DNA from: JBAZLV01 sp964586075
GTDB taxonomy: Bacteria > Nitrospirota > UBA9217
Length of the DNA stretch: 64,000 nt
Reading direction: 5' to 3'
NCBI GenBank assembly: GCA_964586075.1
Contig: CAZPGZ010000005.1
Span: 62,001-126,000, forward strand
The translations under genes were made by a program, and so were the position numbers. Positions 1 through 8,939 of the stretch are shown piece after piece (the first letter of the stretch is position 1; every line of letters starts with the position of its first letter). The notes beneath the pieces were generated by a model. It was not told the DNA's origin and ran no database searches. It was given only the letters and a program-made list of their open reading frames with translations.

Positions 1-701
1 CCATGGGTCACTCTGTGCGGAAAATCGCCGATCCGTCTCTCCGGCAGGGCGTTTATGTCGCGGGAGCAAACAAGGAAGGATATCATGTAAAAGGGGTGTC
101 AGCGGCCGGTCATTTCGCCGATGCTGAATTTGCGGATATTCATTCTGCAGCAGCGGGCGATGCGTGCATCCGGTGCGGCAAGCCCCTCCGCATAGAACGG
201 GTAATCGAGATCGGCAATATCTTCAAGCTCGGAACGAAGTATTCCGTCCCCCTGAAGGCGAACTATCTGGATGAAAACGGTGTTGAGAAGCCGATTATCA
301 TGGGCAGCTACGGCATCGGCCCCGCGAGGATTGCGGCGGCGGCCATCGAGCAGGGCAACGACGAAAACGGGATCATCTGGCCGCTCTCCATAGCGCCGTT
401 TCATATTCAGATTATTCCGGTTAATGTGAAAGACGTGTCAACCATGGATGTTGCAGAAGGGATTTACACGGGGCTGGAGGAAAAAGGTTTCGAAGTTCTG
501 CTGGATGACCGCGATGAACGAGCGGGCGTTAAGTTCAAGGACGCCGATCTCATCGGCATACCGTATCGCATTGTTATCGGCGAGAAAAACTTAAAGGAAG
601 GTTTCGTCGAATTAAAAGTGCGGAAAACTGGAACGATTGAAAAGATAAAAGTCGATCAAGCTGTCGGGAAAATAGCCGAAAAGCTGGTAATGCAGGCATG
701 A
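1..701 (+). CDS. proS: Prolyl-tRNA synthetase, C-terminal part (5' end outside window)
   Basis: Class II aminoacyl-tRNA synthetase that charges tRNA-Pro in the cytoplasm. Only the last 230 or so residues are present; the frame is already open at the left edge, so the ATG at 3 is internal. What remains is the end of the catalytic core, with the class II motif 3 region (GSYGIGPARIAAA), and then the anticodon-binding domain (starting near IAPFHIQIIPV, with the LLDDRDERAGVKFKDADLIG stretch). This order matches the bacterial-type ProRS with an editing insertion. The gene ends with TGA at 699-701. The downstream gene at 812 has its own ribosome-binding site. Confidence 0.95.
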   Translation, partial: MGHSVRKIADPSLRQGVYVAGANKEGYHVKGVSAAGHFADAEFADIHSAAAGDACIRCGKPLRIERVIEIGNIFKLGTKYSVPLKANYLDENGVEKPIIMGSYGIGPARIAAAAIEQGNDENGIIWPLSIAPFHIQIIPVNVKDVSTMDVAEGIYTGLEEKGFEVLLDDRDERAGVKFKDADLIGIPYRIVIGEKNLKEGFVELKVRKTGTIEKIKVDQAVGKIAEKLVMQA

Positions 702-811
702 CAATCTCGGTTTTTTGCAGTCTGTATCCCGTTTGGATGAAGTCGCACAGGGAAAAAAGACTTGAATTTCATCAGTAAAATGCCTATAATCAACTTCAGG
801 GGGTACGTTCA

Positions 812-1039
812 ATGGAAGAGGCTGTTAAACTTGAGTTGACGGCACAGCAGAGTGCGGATATCAAAAAGCAGATCGGTTTTGAGCTCCACGAAATATATCT
901 CTCGAAGCGTTCATTGAACAAACTCCGTGTTTTTCGGCTTCGCCTGAACGAGGCGCAACAGGAACTTTTGACAGAGAAGCTCGGCCAGCAGGTAAAAGAG
1001 CTAACGGTTACCCGTTCAGTAGCCACCAGAATACTATAA
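812..1039 (+). CDS. Small conserved-looking hypothetical protein (75 aa)
   Basis: I do not recognise this protein. It is 75 residues, soluble, charged, and looks mostly helical (EEAVKLELTAQQSADIKKQ... then a Leu/Arg-rich stretch). The ATG is preceded by an AGGGGG sequence at about 798-803 with normal spacing, and the frame is well filled with typical codons, so it is probably a real gene. It sits alone between proS and the gspE-like gene. No signal peptide, Cys or His clusters are visible. Confidence 0.6.
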   Translation: MEEAVKLELTAQQSADIKKQIGFELHEIYLSKRSLNKLRVFRLRLNEAQQELLTEKLGQQVKELTVTRSVATRIL

Positions 1040-1266
1040 ACACTTCTGCGGAAACCGGCTTGATTCATATTCGACAATTCTTTTGTGACAGGGCGCTGTC
1101 CCTGGAAAAAGCTGTCAACAGGATCTGTTCTGTATTATCAACACCAGCGTATTTGGTCGTCCACAATAAGTTACTCTTACAAGCATGGCCCTCCCTAGCA
1201 TTCGTGGGGGCCTTTTATGTTTAAGCCATCTTGTGCAGTTAAGGACTGTGACTTCGCGGTATTTTT

Positions 1267-3063
1267 ATGACAAAACTGACGACCAACCTTCTGTGCGATA
1301 TATTAATCAAAGCCGGTAAATTGAACCCTGAACAAGCCCGGGAAATCAATATTAAGCAAGATACGCAGAGAATGAAGCTGCTGAAAGCCAGAGGAGACTC
1401 GCTGCAGCGGGGCAGAGTCCATATTGAGGACGAGATCTCGGCGATTGAAGTAGCATCATCGCTCAACCTCGAGATACCCGGAGCTCCCGGCCAGGTTTTG
1501 ACAGAGGATGCGATTACCGAGATCGTAGCACAGCATGCGGGTCTGCCTTTTGTGAAAATTGACCCACTGAAACTCAACCCTGAAATTACCACCCAAATCC
1601 TTTCCCGGGCGTTTGCCCGCAGAAGCATTTCCATCCCCCTGGATCGGGACACTGACAGCATTACCCTTGCCGTATCGGACCCCTACAATATCGAGGTTGT
1701 TGAGAATGTAGAGCGCATGGGATACAAGGTCAAACGCGTTGTTTCCCCGAAAAGCGATATCCTGAAGATCATAACCGAGTTCTATGGATTCCGTTCGTCG
1801 GTTTCCGCAGCGGCAAAGGAATTGATGTCGGAAGTGGATCTGGGAAATCTCGAACAGTTCGTCAAAATGAAGTCCGTTTCCGAAATCGAGGCCACGGACA
1901 AGCATGTCGTCAATGCGGTCGAGTTTCTGCTCCGGTATGCGTTCGACCAGAGGGCGAGCGATATACACATTGAACCCAAGCGGGACGCAAGCGAAGTCCG
2001 GTTGCGGATAGACGGTGTGCTGAATACCGTTCACAAAATTCCCAAAGCTGTGCATCCGGCGTTTGTTTCGCGCATCAAAATGCTCTCCCGCATGGACATC
2101 GCCGAGAAGAGACGGCCCCAGGATGGAAGAATCAAGACGGAATTCAAAAACCGCGAGGTTGAACTCCGCGTATCCACCATGCCGACCGCCTTTGGCGAAA
2201 AAATCGTAATCAGAATATTCGACCCGGAAATTCTGCTCCAGAACCTCGAGGAGCTCGGCTTTTCCCCGCGGGAGTACGAACTGTTTCGCTCCTTCATTGC
2301 ACGGCCGCACGGTATTGTTCTGGTGACCGGTCCTACCGGCAGCGGAAAAACAACGACGCTTTATTCAGCGCTCAAGTTGATTGCTCTGCCTGCGGTCAAT
2401 GTGGTGACCATCGAAGATCCCATCGAAATGGTCTACGATAAGTTCAACCAGGTGAGCGTTCAGCCGCAGATCGGCGTTACGTTCGGAAGCACGCTGCGCA
2501 CTATCCTGCGGCAGGATCCGGACGTCATCATGGTAGGCGAGATACGCGATCTTGAAACCGCGGAGAACGCAGTTCAGGCGGCACTCACCGGCCATCTTGT
2601 TTTTTCCACGCTTCACACCAATGACGCTCCCAGCGCGATTATACGGCTTCTTGATCTCGGCGTTCCCTCGTATCTTATCTCCTCCACGGTGATCGGCGTC
2701 ATGGCCCAGCGGCTTGTCAGAACGGTTTGCTCCAACTGCGAGAAGACGTACGAGCTGCTGCTGGAAGAGGCGGAGGCGGTCGGACTCATTGCGGACAAAA
2801 ACAGAAAGATCACGGTGAAATACGGTGAAGGATGCACGCTCTGCAGGGGCACCGGCTACAGGGGGCGGAGTGGCATCTTTGAAGTCATGGAAGTGAACGA
2901 CAGAATCAGAGGTATTCTCAGAGAGAAGTCGGATGCTGAACTGCTCAGGAAAACCGCGATCGAAGATGGAATGATCGGTCTTCGCGACGCTGCGGTGCAA
3001 AAGATGCTGTCGGGGGCGACGACCTTTGATGAAGTCATCAGGGTAACGGGAGAAAAAATATAA
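1267..3063 (+). CDS. GspE/PilB-family secretion or pilus-assembly ATPase
   Basis: Hexameric cytoplasmic ATPase of the type II secretion / type IV pilus family, 598 aa. An MshEN-type N-terminal domain begins near residue 75 (EDAITEIVAQHAGLPFV), where some relatives bind cyclic di-GMP. The ATPase domain follows: Walker A GPTGSGKTT near residue 356, an Asp box and Walker B (LRQDPDVIMVGEIRD) near 415-428, and a His box (FSTLHTNDA). A tetracysteine zinc element, CSNC near 488 and CTLC near 523, is typical of GspE and PilB. Start ATG 1267; no strong Shine-Dalgarno is visible. No other secretin, pilin or inner-membrane gene lies nearby, so whether it serves a type II system or a pilus cannot be told from here. 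Confidence 0.88.
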   Translation: MTKLTTNLLCDILIKAGKLNPEQAREINIKQDTQRMKLLKARGDSLQRGRVHIEDEISAIEVASSLNLEIPGAPGQVLTEDAITEIVAQHAGLPFVKIDPLKLNPEITTQILSRAFARRSISIPLDRDTDSITLAVSDPYNIEVVENVERMGYKVKRVVSPKSDILKIITEFYGFRSSVSAAAKELMSEVDLGNLEQFVKMKSVSEIEATDKHVVNAVEFLLRYAFDQRASDIHIEPKRDASEVRLRIDGVLNTVHKIPKAVHPAFVSRIKMLSRMDIAEKRRPQDGRIKTEFKNREVELRVSTMPTAFGEKIVIRIFDPEILLQNLEELGFSPREYELFRSFIARPHGIVLVTGPTGSGKTTTLYSALKLIALPAVNVVTIEDPIEMVYDKFNQVSVQPQIGVTFGSTLRTILRQDPDVIMVGEIRDLETAENAVQAALTGHLVFSTLHTNDAPSAIIRLLDLGVPSYLISSTVIGVMAQRLVRTVCSNCEKTYELLLEEAEAVGLIADKNRKITVKYGEGCTLCRGTGYRGRSGIFEVMEVNDRIRGILREKSDAELLRKTAIEDGMIGLRDAAVQKMLSGATTFDEVIRVTGEKI

Positions 3064-3103
3064 TCTCGTATTTCAGCTTGCAATCTGTTTGTAGAGCCGG
3101 ACT

Positions 3104-4381
3104 ATGGATACGAATACGACCGTGATACTTCATTTCTGGCTTCCGCTGGCCATAGCATGTCTCAGTGTCTTTTTCGCAGCACTGTTTGCGGCTTCGGAAA
3201 CCGCCGTGGTTTTTGTAAGCAAATCCCGCTTGCAGGAGATGGCGGAATCCGGAGATACGAAGGCAGCAGCAGCGCTTCTCCTGCTGCAGGAATCCGATAT
3301 TCTTCATTCTACCCTGCTGCTGGCAGAAAATTTTTTCATTGTCCTTGCGGCGGTTCTCGGCGCGGTTATCGCCATGAATCTGCTGACGTGGCTGTATCCT
3401 GCTGCGGGGCTCGCGGCGTTTTTCACGACACTGCTCATTGTTTTTTTTGCCAAACTTGCCCCGAAGAGCGTTGCCTGCAGAAATCCTGACCGTTTCGCGC
3501 TGCTGGCCGCTCCTTTTTTGCGGCCGGTTGTGCGCCTGCTGTCACCGGTGTCCAGATTTCTGACGAGGACTGCGGATTTGATGGTAGGGCCTGGTCCGGA
3601 GGGAACGTCCTGCGCCGCCGTAGTCACCGAGGAAGACATCAAAAACATGATCAACCTCGGCGAGGAGCGCGGTTCCCTCAAGGAAGAGGAAAAGGAGCTT
3701 CTCCACAAGGTTTTTGAGTTCGGCGATACGCTTGCATCGCAGGCGATGCGACCGCGGACTGAAATTATAAGCGTGCCCGCAAATGCGACACTGCGGGAGG
3801 TCTTTTCCCTTGTTGCGGAGTTCGGATACTCCCGCTACCCAGTCATTGAAGAAACGATAGACACGGTGATCGGCATTCTGTACATTAAGGACATTCTCGT
3901 TGCCATGTCAACCCGAGATGTCAACCGGGAAGCCGGTATTCGGCAGTTCATCAGGCCGGCGTATTTTATTCCGGAGAACAAGCGGGTCAGCGAGCTTCTT
4001 GCCGAGATGCAGCGGGATCGATTCCAGATCGCCATTGTTATCGACGAGTACGGGGGTACATCGGGACTCGTTACGCTGGAAGATCTTATCGAAGAAATTG
4101 TCGGAAACATTCACGATGAATTGGAAGCGGAGGAAAAAGATGTCCAGATCGTGGATGAGAAGAACCTGGTGGTTTCCGGACAATCAGCGCTCGATGAAGT
4201 GAATGAACTGATCGGGTCCAACCTTCAATCGAAGGAATTCAACACCCTCGGCGGATTTTTGTTTGGTCTGTTCGGCCGCATGCCGAAAGTCGGAGAACTG
4301 CTCAAATACAAAAACCTAAAGCTTGAAGTACTCGAACTTGAGGGAAGAAAAATAACCAAGATCAAAATAACGAAACTGTAG
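3104..4381 (+). CDS. CNNM/CorC (HlyC-like) family membrane protein with CBS pair
   Basis: Inner-membrane protein of 425 aa often labelled hemolysin-like, more properly the CNNM/CorC/MpfA family linked to magnesium or cobalt handling. The N-terminal DUF21 domain has several transmembrane helices (residues about 8-30, 60-85, 90-115, 120-150). Residues about 195-340 hold a tandem CBS pair (MRPRTEIISVPANATLREV; FIPENKRVSELLAEMQ). The C-terminal 80 residues are the small CorC_HlyC domain. Transcription probably continues from the gspE-like gene, 40 bp upstream. Substrate not determinable from sequence. Confidence 0.9.
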   Translation: MDTNTTVILHFWLPLAIACLSVFFAALFAASETAVVFVSKSRLQEMAESGDTKAAAALLLLQESDILHSTLLLAENFFIVLAAVLGAVIAMNLLTWLYPAAGLAAFFTTLLIVFFAKLAPKSVACRNPDRFALLAAPFLRPVVRLLSPVSRFLTRTADLMVGPGPEGTSCAAVVTEEDIKNMINLGEERGSLKEEEKELLHKVFEFGDTLASQAMRPRTEIISVPANATLREVFSLVAEFGYSRYPVIEETIDTVIGILYIKDILVAMSTRDVNREAGIRQFIRPAYFIPENKRVSELLAEMQRDRFQIAIVIDEYGGTSGLVTLEDLIEEIVGNIHDELEAEEKDVQIVDEKNLVVSGQSALDEVNELIGSNLQSKEFNTLGGFLFGLFGRMPKVGELLKYKNLKLEVLELEGRKITKIKITKL

Positions 4382-4413
4382 CGCCTGCGCGTACAGTATG
4401 CGGCGGACAAACG

Positions 4414-5253
4414 ATGCGGGAAATTCATGTTGACGAAATACGGGATATGGTTGCTCAGATGTGCATTGAAGCGGCCTATATCTTAAGCGACGATGTATTG
4501 ACAGCCCTGGAACGGGCTGCTGAAATAGAAACGGCTCCCACGGCGAAGGAGATCATCGGGCTTCTGCAGGAGAATGCGCGCATTGCGCGTGAGGATCATG
4601 TTCCCCTCTGCCAGGATACGGGCATTGCCATTTTCTTTGTCGAAATCGGCCAGGACCTCAGAATCAAGAATGGTTTTATCGTGGATGCAATTAATGAAGG
4701 CGTCCGTAAAGGATATCGGGAGGGGCATCTCCGGAAGTCCGTGGTGGATCCGATCAGCCGGAAAAATACCGGCGACAATACTCCTGCCATTATTTATACG
4801 GAACTGGTACCCGGCGACAAACTCAAAATATCGTTTATGCCCAAAGGGGGAGGGAGCGAGAACATGAGCGTAATCCGTATGCTCAATCCCACAGAAGGGG
4901 TGGACGGCATCAGAAACTTCGTGCTCGAATGCGTACGGAAGGCAGGCGCCAATCCCTGTCCGCCGGTTGTTGTCGGAGTGGGAATCGGCGGAGATTTCGA
5001 AAAAGCGGCGCTTCTCGCTAAGAAAGCCCTGCTTCGGCCGGTCGGGAGTCCCAATGCGAAACTGGAGCTGTCTTCGCTGGAAGAGCTGTTGCTGAAAGCG
5101 GTGAATAAAACAGGAATCGGCCCGGAAGGACTCGGCGGCAAAGTGACCGCGCTGGCAGTTCACGTGGAAAGCTTCCCGTGTCATATGGCCAGTCTGCCGG
5201 TGGCCGTGAATATTAATTGTCATGCCGCAAGACACAAAACGATCATATTGTAA
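4414..5253 (+). CDS. fumA: Class I fumarate hydratase, alpha subunit
   Basis: Large subunit of the two-subunit, oxygen-sensitive 4Fe-4S fumarase (also the TtdA/tartrate dehydratase family) that interconverts fumarate and malate. 279 aa, normal for the split form. The Cys ligands are visible in the motifs VPLCQDTGIA, RNFVLECVRKAG and GANPCPPVVVGVGIGG. The MPKGGGSENMS motif is also family-typical. The beta subunit follows within 50 bp. L(+)-tartrate dehydratase has the same architecture, but with no tartrate genes around, fumarase is preferred. A class I enzyme fits an anaerobic host. Confidence 0.92.
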   Translation: MREIHVDEIRDMVAQMCIEAAYILSDDVLTALERAAEIETAPTAKEIIGLLQENARIAREDHVPLCQDTGIAIFFVEIGQDLRIKNGFIVDAINEGVRKGYREGHLRKSVVDPISRKNTGDNTPAIIYTELVPGDKLKISFMPKGGGSENMSVIRMLNPTEGVDGIRNFVLECVRKAGANPCPPVVVGVGIGGDFEKAALLAKKALLRPVGSPNAKLELSSLEELLLKAVNKTGIGPEGLGGKVTALAVHVESFPCHMASLPVAVNINCHAARHKTIIL

Positions 5254-5298
5254 CAGCGCATAAGCCGGACTCGTACTTTTTTTCAGGAGCAGCTTCAG

Positions 5299-5892
5299 GT
5301 GGGTGGCCAAATGACTGATTCCATGACAATAAAACCGCCGCTGACAGACGACGTTATTGAAAAGCTCAGGGCCGGGGACCGCGTAGTGATTACCGGCGTG
5401 ATGTATGCCGCCAGAGACAGAGCCCATCAACGCATGGTGGAGGACTGTAAAAAAGGCGAGAAGCCGCCGTTTGATCTGGAAGGTCAGATTATTTATTATA
5501 CCGGTCCCACGCCGACACCGCCGGGGAGCCTCATCGGCTCCGCGGGGCCCGCATCGAGCCACAGCATGGACAAATACACCCCAGCGCTGCTGGAGCAAGG
5601 GCTGAAAGGAATGATCGGCAAAGGACCTCGCAGTCAGGAGGTAAAGAACGCCATTCAGCGGCACAAGGCCGTCTATTTTGCGGCCATCGGCGGCGCCGGC
5701 GCGCTTATTTCCAAGACCATAAAAAAAGCTGAAGTAGCCTTCTTCCAGGATTTGGGCGCGGAAGCAATCATGCGGCTTGAAGTCGAAAATTTCCTGGCTA
5801 TTGTGGCGAATGATATCTATGGAGGTGACCTCTACCGGATTGGGGTGGAACAGTATGAGGAGACGGGGAATGCAGAAGGCGGACCTTGCTAA
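5299..5892 (+). CDS. fumB: Class I fumarate hydratase, beta subunit
   Basis: Small subunit of the 4Fe-4S fumarase, 197 aa; it makes up the second half of what is one chain in E. coli FumA/FumB. Diagnostic segments are YTGPTPTPPGSLIGSAGPA, then SSHSMDKYTPALLEQG and KGPRSQEVKNAI. GTG at 5299 lies 9 nt after AGGAG (5285-5289); ATG at 5311 is an alternative that shortens the protein by four residues. The 3' end overlaps a small frame starting at 5870. The symbol is given for function; it is not the E. coli fumB orthologue. Confidence 0.9.
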   Translation: MGGQMTDSMTIKPPLTDDVIEKLRAGDRVVITGVMYAARDRAHQRMVEDCKKGEKPPFDLEGQIIYYTGPTPTPPGSLIGSAGPASSHSMDKYTPALLEQGLKGMIGKGPRSQEVKNAIQRHKAVYFAAIGGAGALISKTIKKAEVAFFQDLGAEAIMRLEVENFLAIVANDIYGGDLYRIGVEQYEETGNAEGGPC

Positions 5893-5974
5893 GTTTTTAA
5901 ACGCGATACCGGATGAGCAGATGCGCTTTGTACAATTAAGTTACCACCGAAAAAACAAGGAGAGGCAACGATGA
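5870..5974 (+). CDS. Candidate 34-residue protein coupled to fumarase and apt
   Basis: A short frame (MQKADLAKFLNAIPDEQM... 34 aa) begins 23 bp inside the fumarase beta gene. It has a GAGGAG ribosome-binding-like sequence upstream and ends in an ATGA overlap with the apt start at 5971. This double coupling, plus an amphipathic protein-like composition, is suggestive, but the length is too small for certainty and I recognise no family. It could be only the chance open frame in front of apt, whose own AAGGAG lies inside it. Confidence 0.35.
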   Translation: MQKADLAKFLNAIPDEQMRFVQLSYHRKNKERQR

Positions 5975-6504
5975 CTATTAAATCGAAAATCAGGACCATT
6001 CCGAATTACCCCAAAAAAGGCATCATGTTTCGCGATATAACGACACTCATCAAAGACCCTGTAGGTTTCCGTCTGGTCATCGACAGCCTGACCCAGCGAT
6101 ACATCAACGTGGATTTCAACTTTGATACCATTGTGGGAATCGAATCGCGGGGTTTTATAATCGGTTCGGCACTTGCGTACACCCTGGGAAAAGGATTCAT
6201 TCCCATCCGGAAGAAAGGCAAACTTCCGGCCGAGGTTGTGGTGCAGGAATACGATCTTGAGTACGGCACGGACAGGATTGAAATCCATAAAGATGCCCTG
6301 AGAAAAGGCGAGCGGGTAATCGTGGTTGACGATCTTCTTGCCACCGGCGGGACTGCGCTGGCCGCGGCGGCGCTTGTCGAAAAGCTTGGCGGCGTTGTCG
6401 TGGAGATGGCGTTTGTTGTCGACCTCCCGGATGTCGGCGGAAAGAAGAAGATATTGGACAAGGGATATAACGTGTTTGCTCTGACGGAATTTGAAGGAGA
6501 ATAA
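5971..6504 (+). CDS. apt: Adenine phosphoribosyltransferase
   Basis: Purine salvage enzyme that makes AMP from adenine and PRPP in the cytoplasm. 177 aa, full length. The PRPP-binding motif VIVVDDLLATGGT is near residues 116-128. The N-terminal PNYPKKGIMFRDITTLI and the FIPIRKKGKLPAEV loop are characteristic of Apt. AAGGAGAGG at about 5957-5965 provides a good ribosome-binding site. A strong bidirectional terminator follows at 6523-6561. Confidence 0.95.
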   Translation: MTIKSKIRTIPNYPKKGIMFRDITTLIKDPVGFRLVIDSLTQRYINVDFNFDTIVGIESRGFIIGSALAYTLGKGFIPIRKKGKLPAEVVVQEYDLEYGTDRIEIHKDALRKGERVIVVDDLLATGGTALAAAALVEKLGGVVVEMAFVVDLPDVGGKKKILDKGYNVFALTEFEGE

Positions 6505-6522
6505 CAGAACAACGATGGTGGA

Positions 6523-6561
6523 CAGAAAAGGCGCTGTCTTATGCTGACAGCGCCTTTTCTG
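6523..6561. terminator. Bidirectional intrinsic terminator between apt and E1 beta
   Basis: Perfect 16-bp inverted repeat, left arm 6523-6538 and right arm 6546-6561, loop 7 nt. The GC-rich core has A tracts on the left arm and T tracts on the right, so it can work in both directions for the convergent apt (+) and dehydrogenase (-) genes. Confidence 0.9.
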
Positions 6562-6597
6562 TTGTTCTTGAATCTCCTAGGGTTTATTAGCTGCGTG

Positions 6598-7575
6598 CTA
6601 TCTGAGCATGGTTTTAACAGCAGACATGATATCGTTTGGCTGAGGATACACCTGATCTTCAAGCGCCGGGCTGAAAGGAATGACGGTATTCAGGCCGGTG
6701 ACCCGTTTTACCGGCGCATCCAGATCATCAAAAGCATGCTCCATGATCTGCGCCATGATTTCCGCCGCATATCCGCCCCGCTGGACGGCTTCCTGCACCA
6801 CGACCGCTTTGTGTGTTTTTTTGATTGAAGCAGCTATCGTTTCCCAATCCAGGGGAACCAGCGTTCTGATATCAACAACTTCAGCATCAATGTCCCACTC
6901 ATTCGCGAGTTTTTTTGCAGCCTCCAGGGCAAACGACACCTGGCGTGAGTAGGTGATGATCGTGACATCTCCCCCGGTTTTTTTGACGTCAGCTTTTCCA
7001 AGCGGAATGACATATTCTTCGGTCGGCACTTCTCCCTGCTGGCGATACAGCATCTTGTGCTCCAGGAAGACAACAGGATCGTCGTCGCGAATTGCCGCTT
7101 TTAAAAGTCCTTTCGCATCGTAGGGTGTGCTTGGGGCAACTACTTTCAGGCCGGGGAACTGAGTGAAAATACCTTCCAGACTTTGGGAATGCTGGGCCGC
7201 ATTTCTGCGTCCTGCACCGCCGGGAGCCCGGACAACCATGGGTATCTTTACCTGACCGCCTGTCATATAGCGCATTTTGGCCGCCTGGTTCACGATGGGG
7301 TCCATACATACAGCTGAAAAATCAACATACATCAGCTCCACCACCGGCCGCAGTCCCCGCATTGCCGCACCCACCGCCATGCCGGTAAAGCCCGCTTCAG
7401 AGATAGGTGTATCGATCATGCGCTGGGCGCCGAATTCCTCAATAAATCCCTTGGTAATTCCGAAAACATTGCCCATGACACCCACGTCTTCACCCAGTAT
7501 TATCACCGCTTTATCGCGGAGCATTTCCTCATGCAGGGCCTCGCTGATGGCCTGCCCGTACGTGATTGTTCTCAT
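6598..7575 (-). CDS. 2-oxoacid dehydrogenase E1 component, beta subunit (pyruvate or acetoin type)
   Basis: Thiamine-diphosphate enzyme subunit of the PdhB/AcoB family, 325 aa. Markers are the ILGEDVGVMGNVFGITKGF start, the ARMxY-like segment KMRYMTGGQVKIPMVVRAPGG, HSQSLEGIFTQFPGLKVV and the C-terminal domain with SEAGFTGMAVGAA earlier. It pairs with the alpha subunit, whose stop overlaps this start by 4 bp (7572-7575). No lipoyl E2 or E3 gene is adjacent, so pyruvate dehydrogenase, acetoin dehydrogenase and another 2-oxoacid complex remain possible. Confidence 0.88.
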   Translation of the reverse strand: MRTITYGQAISEALHEEMLRDKAVIILGEDVGVMGNVFGITKGFIEEFGAQRMIDTPISEAGFTGMAVGAAMRGLRPVVELMYVDFSAVCMDPIVNQAAKMRYMTGGQVKIPMVVRAPGGAGRRNAAQHSQSLEGIFTQFPGLKVVAPSTPYDAKGLLKAAIRDDDPVVFLEHKMLYRQQGEVPTEEYVIPLGKADVKKTGGDVTIITYSRQVSFALEAAKKLANEWDIDAEVVDIRTLVPLDWETIAASIKKTHKAVVVQEAVQRGGYAAEIMAQIMEHAFDDLDAPVKRVTGLNTVIPFSPALEDQVYPQPNDIMSAVKTMLR

Positions 7576-8567
7576 TTTGCAACGCTCCTTTCATTGTCCG
7601 TCGCATAGACGTCGGTTGTCGCCTGATCAATTGACGGATAGGGAGATTGCTTTGCAAATTCCACGGCCGCCTCAATTTCTGCTTTTACTTCTGCAGCAAC
7701 AGCATCCAGCTCTGCCGGAGTGGCGATGTTATGCTGCAGTATCTCTGTTTTCAACAGCAGGATCGGGTCCCGCAGTTTCCATTTTTCCATCTCTTCCGAT
7801 GATTTGTACGCCTGGGGATCGCCCTCGTAATGTCCCCGGTGCCGGTAGGTTTCACATTCGATCAGGGTCGGCCCTCCGCCTTTTCGTGCCTGGTCGGCCG
7901 CGGCCTTGACAGCTTCATACACGGCAAAGACACTGTTCCCGTCGACGATTACACCGGGGATGTTATATGCTTTTGCGCGGTCCGAAATATTTTCGACGCT
8001 GCAGACACGGTTGATGGACACCGAGACACCGTATTTATTGTTCTCGCATAAAAAAATGCACGGGAGCTTCCAGACGGCGGCCATATTGACCGCTTCATGA
8101 AAACTACCCTGGTTCGATGCCGCGTCGCCAAAAAAAGCAAGAGATACCTCGTCCGTACCCATAGTTTTGGAAGCCAGGGCCGAACCGGCGGCGAGGGAAA
8201 TTCCTGCGCCGACAATGCCGTTGGCGCCCAGAATCCCGAGATTGACCGCGGCAATGTGCATGGACCCGCCTTTGCCTTTACAGTATCCCGTGGCCTTGCC
8301 GAATATCTCCGCCATCATGCTGCCCGGATTGCCTCCTTTTGCCAGACAATGGCCGTGTCCGCGGTGCGTGGATGCTATATAGTCAGTCGGCTTTAGCGCC
8401 TGGCAGGCACCCACGGCGACGGCCTCCTGTCCCGCATAGGTGTGGATATTGCCTGATAACAATCCTTGCTTGAACAGCTCCGCCGCGCTCAGCTCAAAAA
8501 ATCGGATCTTGTTCATTTCCCGATAAAAATGCAGCGCTATTTTCTTTCCATATTGTTCTATGTTCAT
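7572..8567 (-). CDS. 2-oxoacid dehydrogenase E1 component, alpha subunit
   Basis: Thiamine-diphosphate-binding subunit, 331 aa, PdhA/AcoA family. The ThDP/Mg motif is seen as FFGDAASNQGSFHEA followed by PCIFLCENNKYGVS (GDA in place of the usual GDG). YRHRGHYEGDP is the phosphorylation-loop-like segment and THRGHGHCLAKG is also typical. Start ATG 8567 has AGGGAG just upstream on the minus strand. It is first in a two-gene operon with the beta subunit. Confidence 0.88.
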   Translation of the reverse strand: MNIEQYGKKIALHFYREMNKIRFFELSAAELFKQGLLSGNIHTYAGQEAVAVGACQALKPTDYIASTHRGHGHCLAKGGNPGSMMAEIFGKATGYCKGKGGSMHIAAVNLGILGANGIVGAGISLAAGSALASKTMGTDEVSLAFFGDAASNQGSFHEAVNMAAVWKLPCIFLCENNKYGVSVSINRVCSVENISDRAKAYNIPGVIVDGNSVFAVYEAVKAAADQARKGGGPTLIECETYRHRGHYEGDPQAYKSSEEMEKWKLRDPILLLKTEILQHNIATPAELDAVAAEVKAEIEAAVEFAKQSPYPSIDQATTDVYATDNERSVAK

Positions 8568-8939
8568 ATAGCTACTCCCTTAATTTGGTAAATACTTTTT
8601 GTTCTCCGTTTAGTAAAATTATCGTGACTTTTCTCTTTCTTTAACCTAGCGATGCTATTGCTTTTCGTCCGCAGCAACAATCGCAGGAAAGTATTCCGTT
8701 CGACCTTTTTATTCCAGCTGTCCGCTGTAAAAAAAAGTATACCAGATTTTTTCTATTAAATACAGAGCTTAGATGAATACCCGGGATTTTCGGCGAGAGT
8801 GATTGTACTTAGCAAAGAATCCGGAAAACCAAAAGCTGAGGATATATTGAATACGATCGGGATGCAGATTACATTCATTTAAGCTGTCAATGTCATGAAG
8901 GTGTGCTTCTTTGATCCATTGTCTCGACGATGATATCGG
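8568..8939. other. Intergenic region, no gene seen
   Basis: 372 bp between two minus-strand genes. It is AT-rich and should hold the promoter of the E1 alpha-beta operon, but I cannot pick out a convincing -35/-10 pair. No open frame with a ribosome-binding site, no clear hairpin terminator and no RNA gene was recognised. Confidence 0.6.

Noticed and set aside
1456..2310. Long minus-strand frame (284 codons) inside the gspE-like gene
   Set aside because: Antisense to a well-conserved ATPase, no family likeness, no ribosome-binding site; a shadow frame.
4483..5664. Long minus-strand frame (393 codons) across the fumarase genes
   Set aside because: Antisense to both conserved fumarase subunits, with His/Arg/Cys-rich composition typical of shadow frames.
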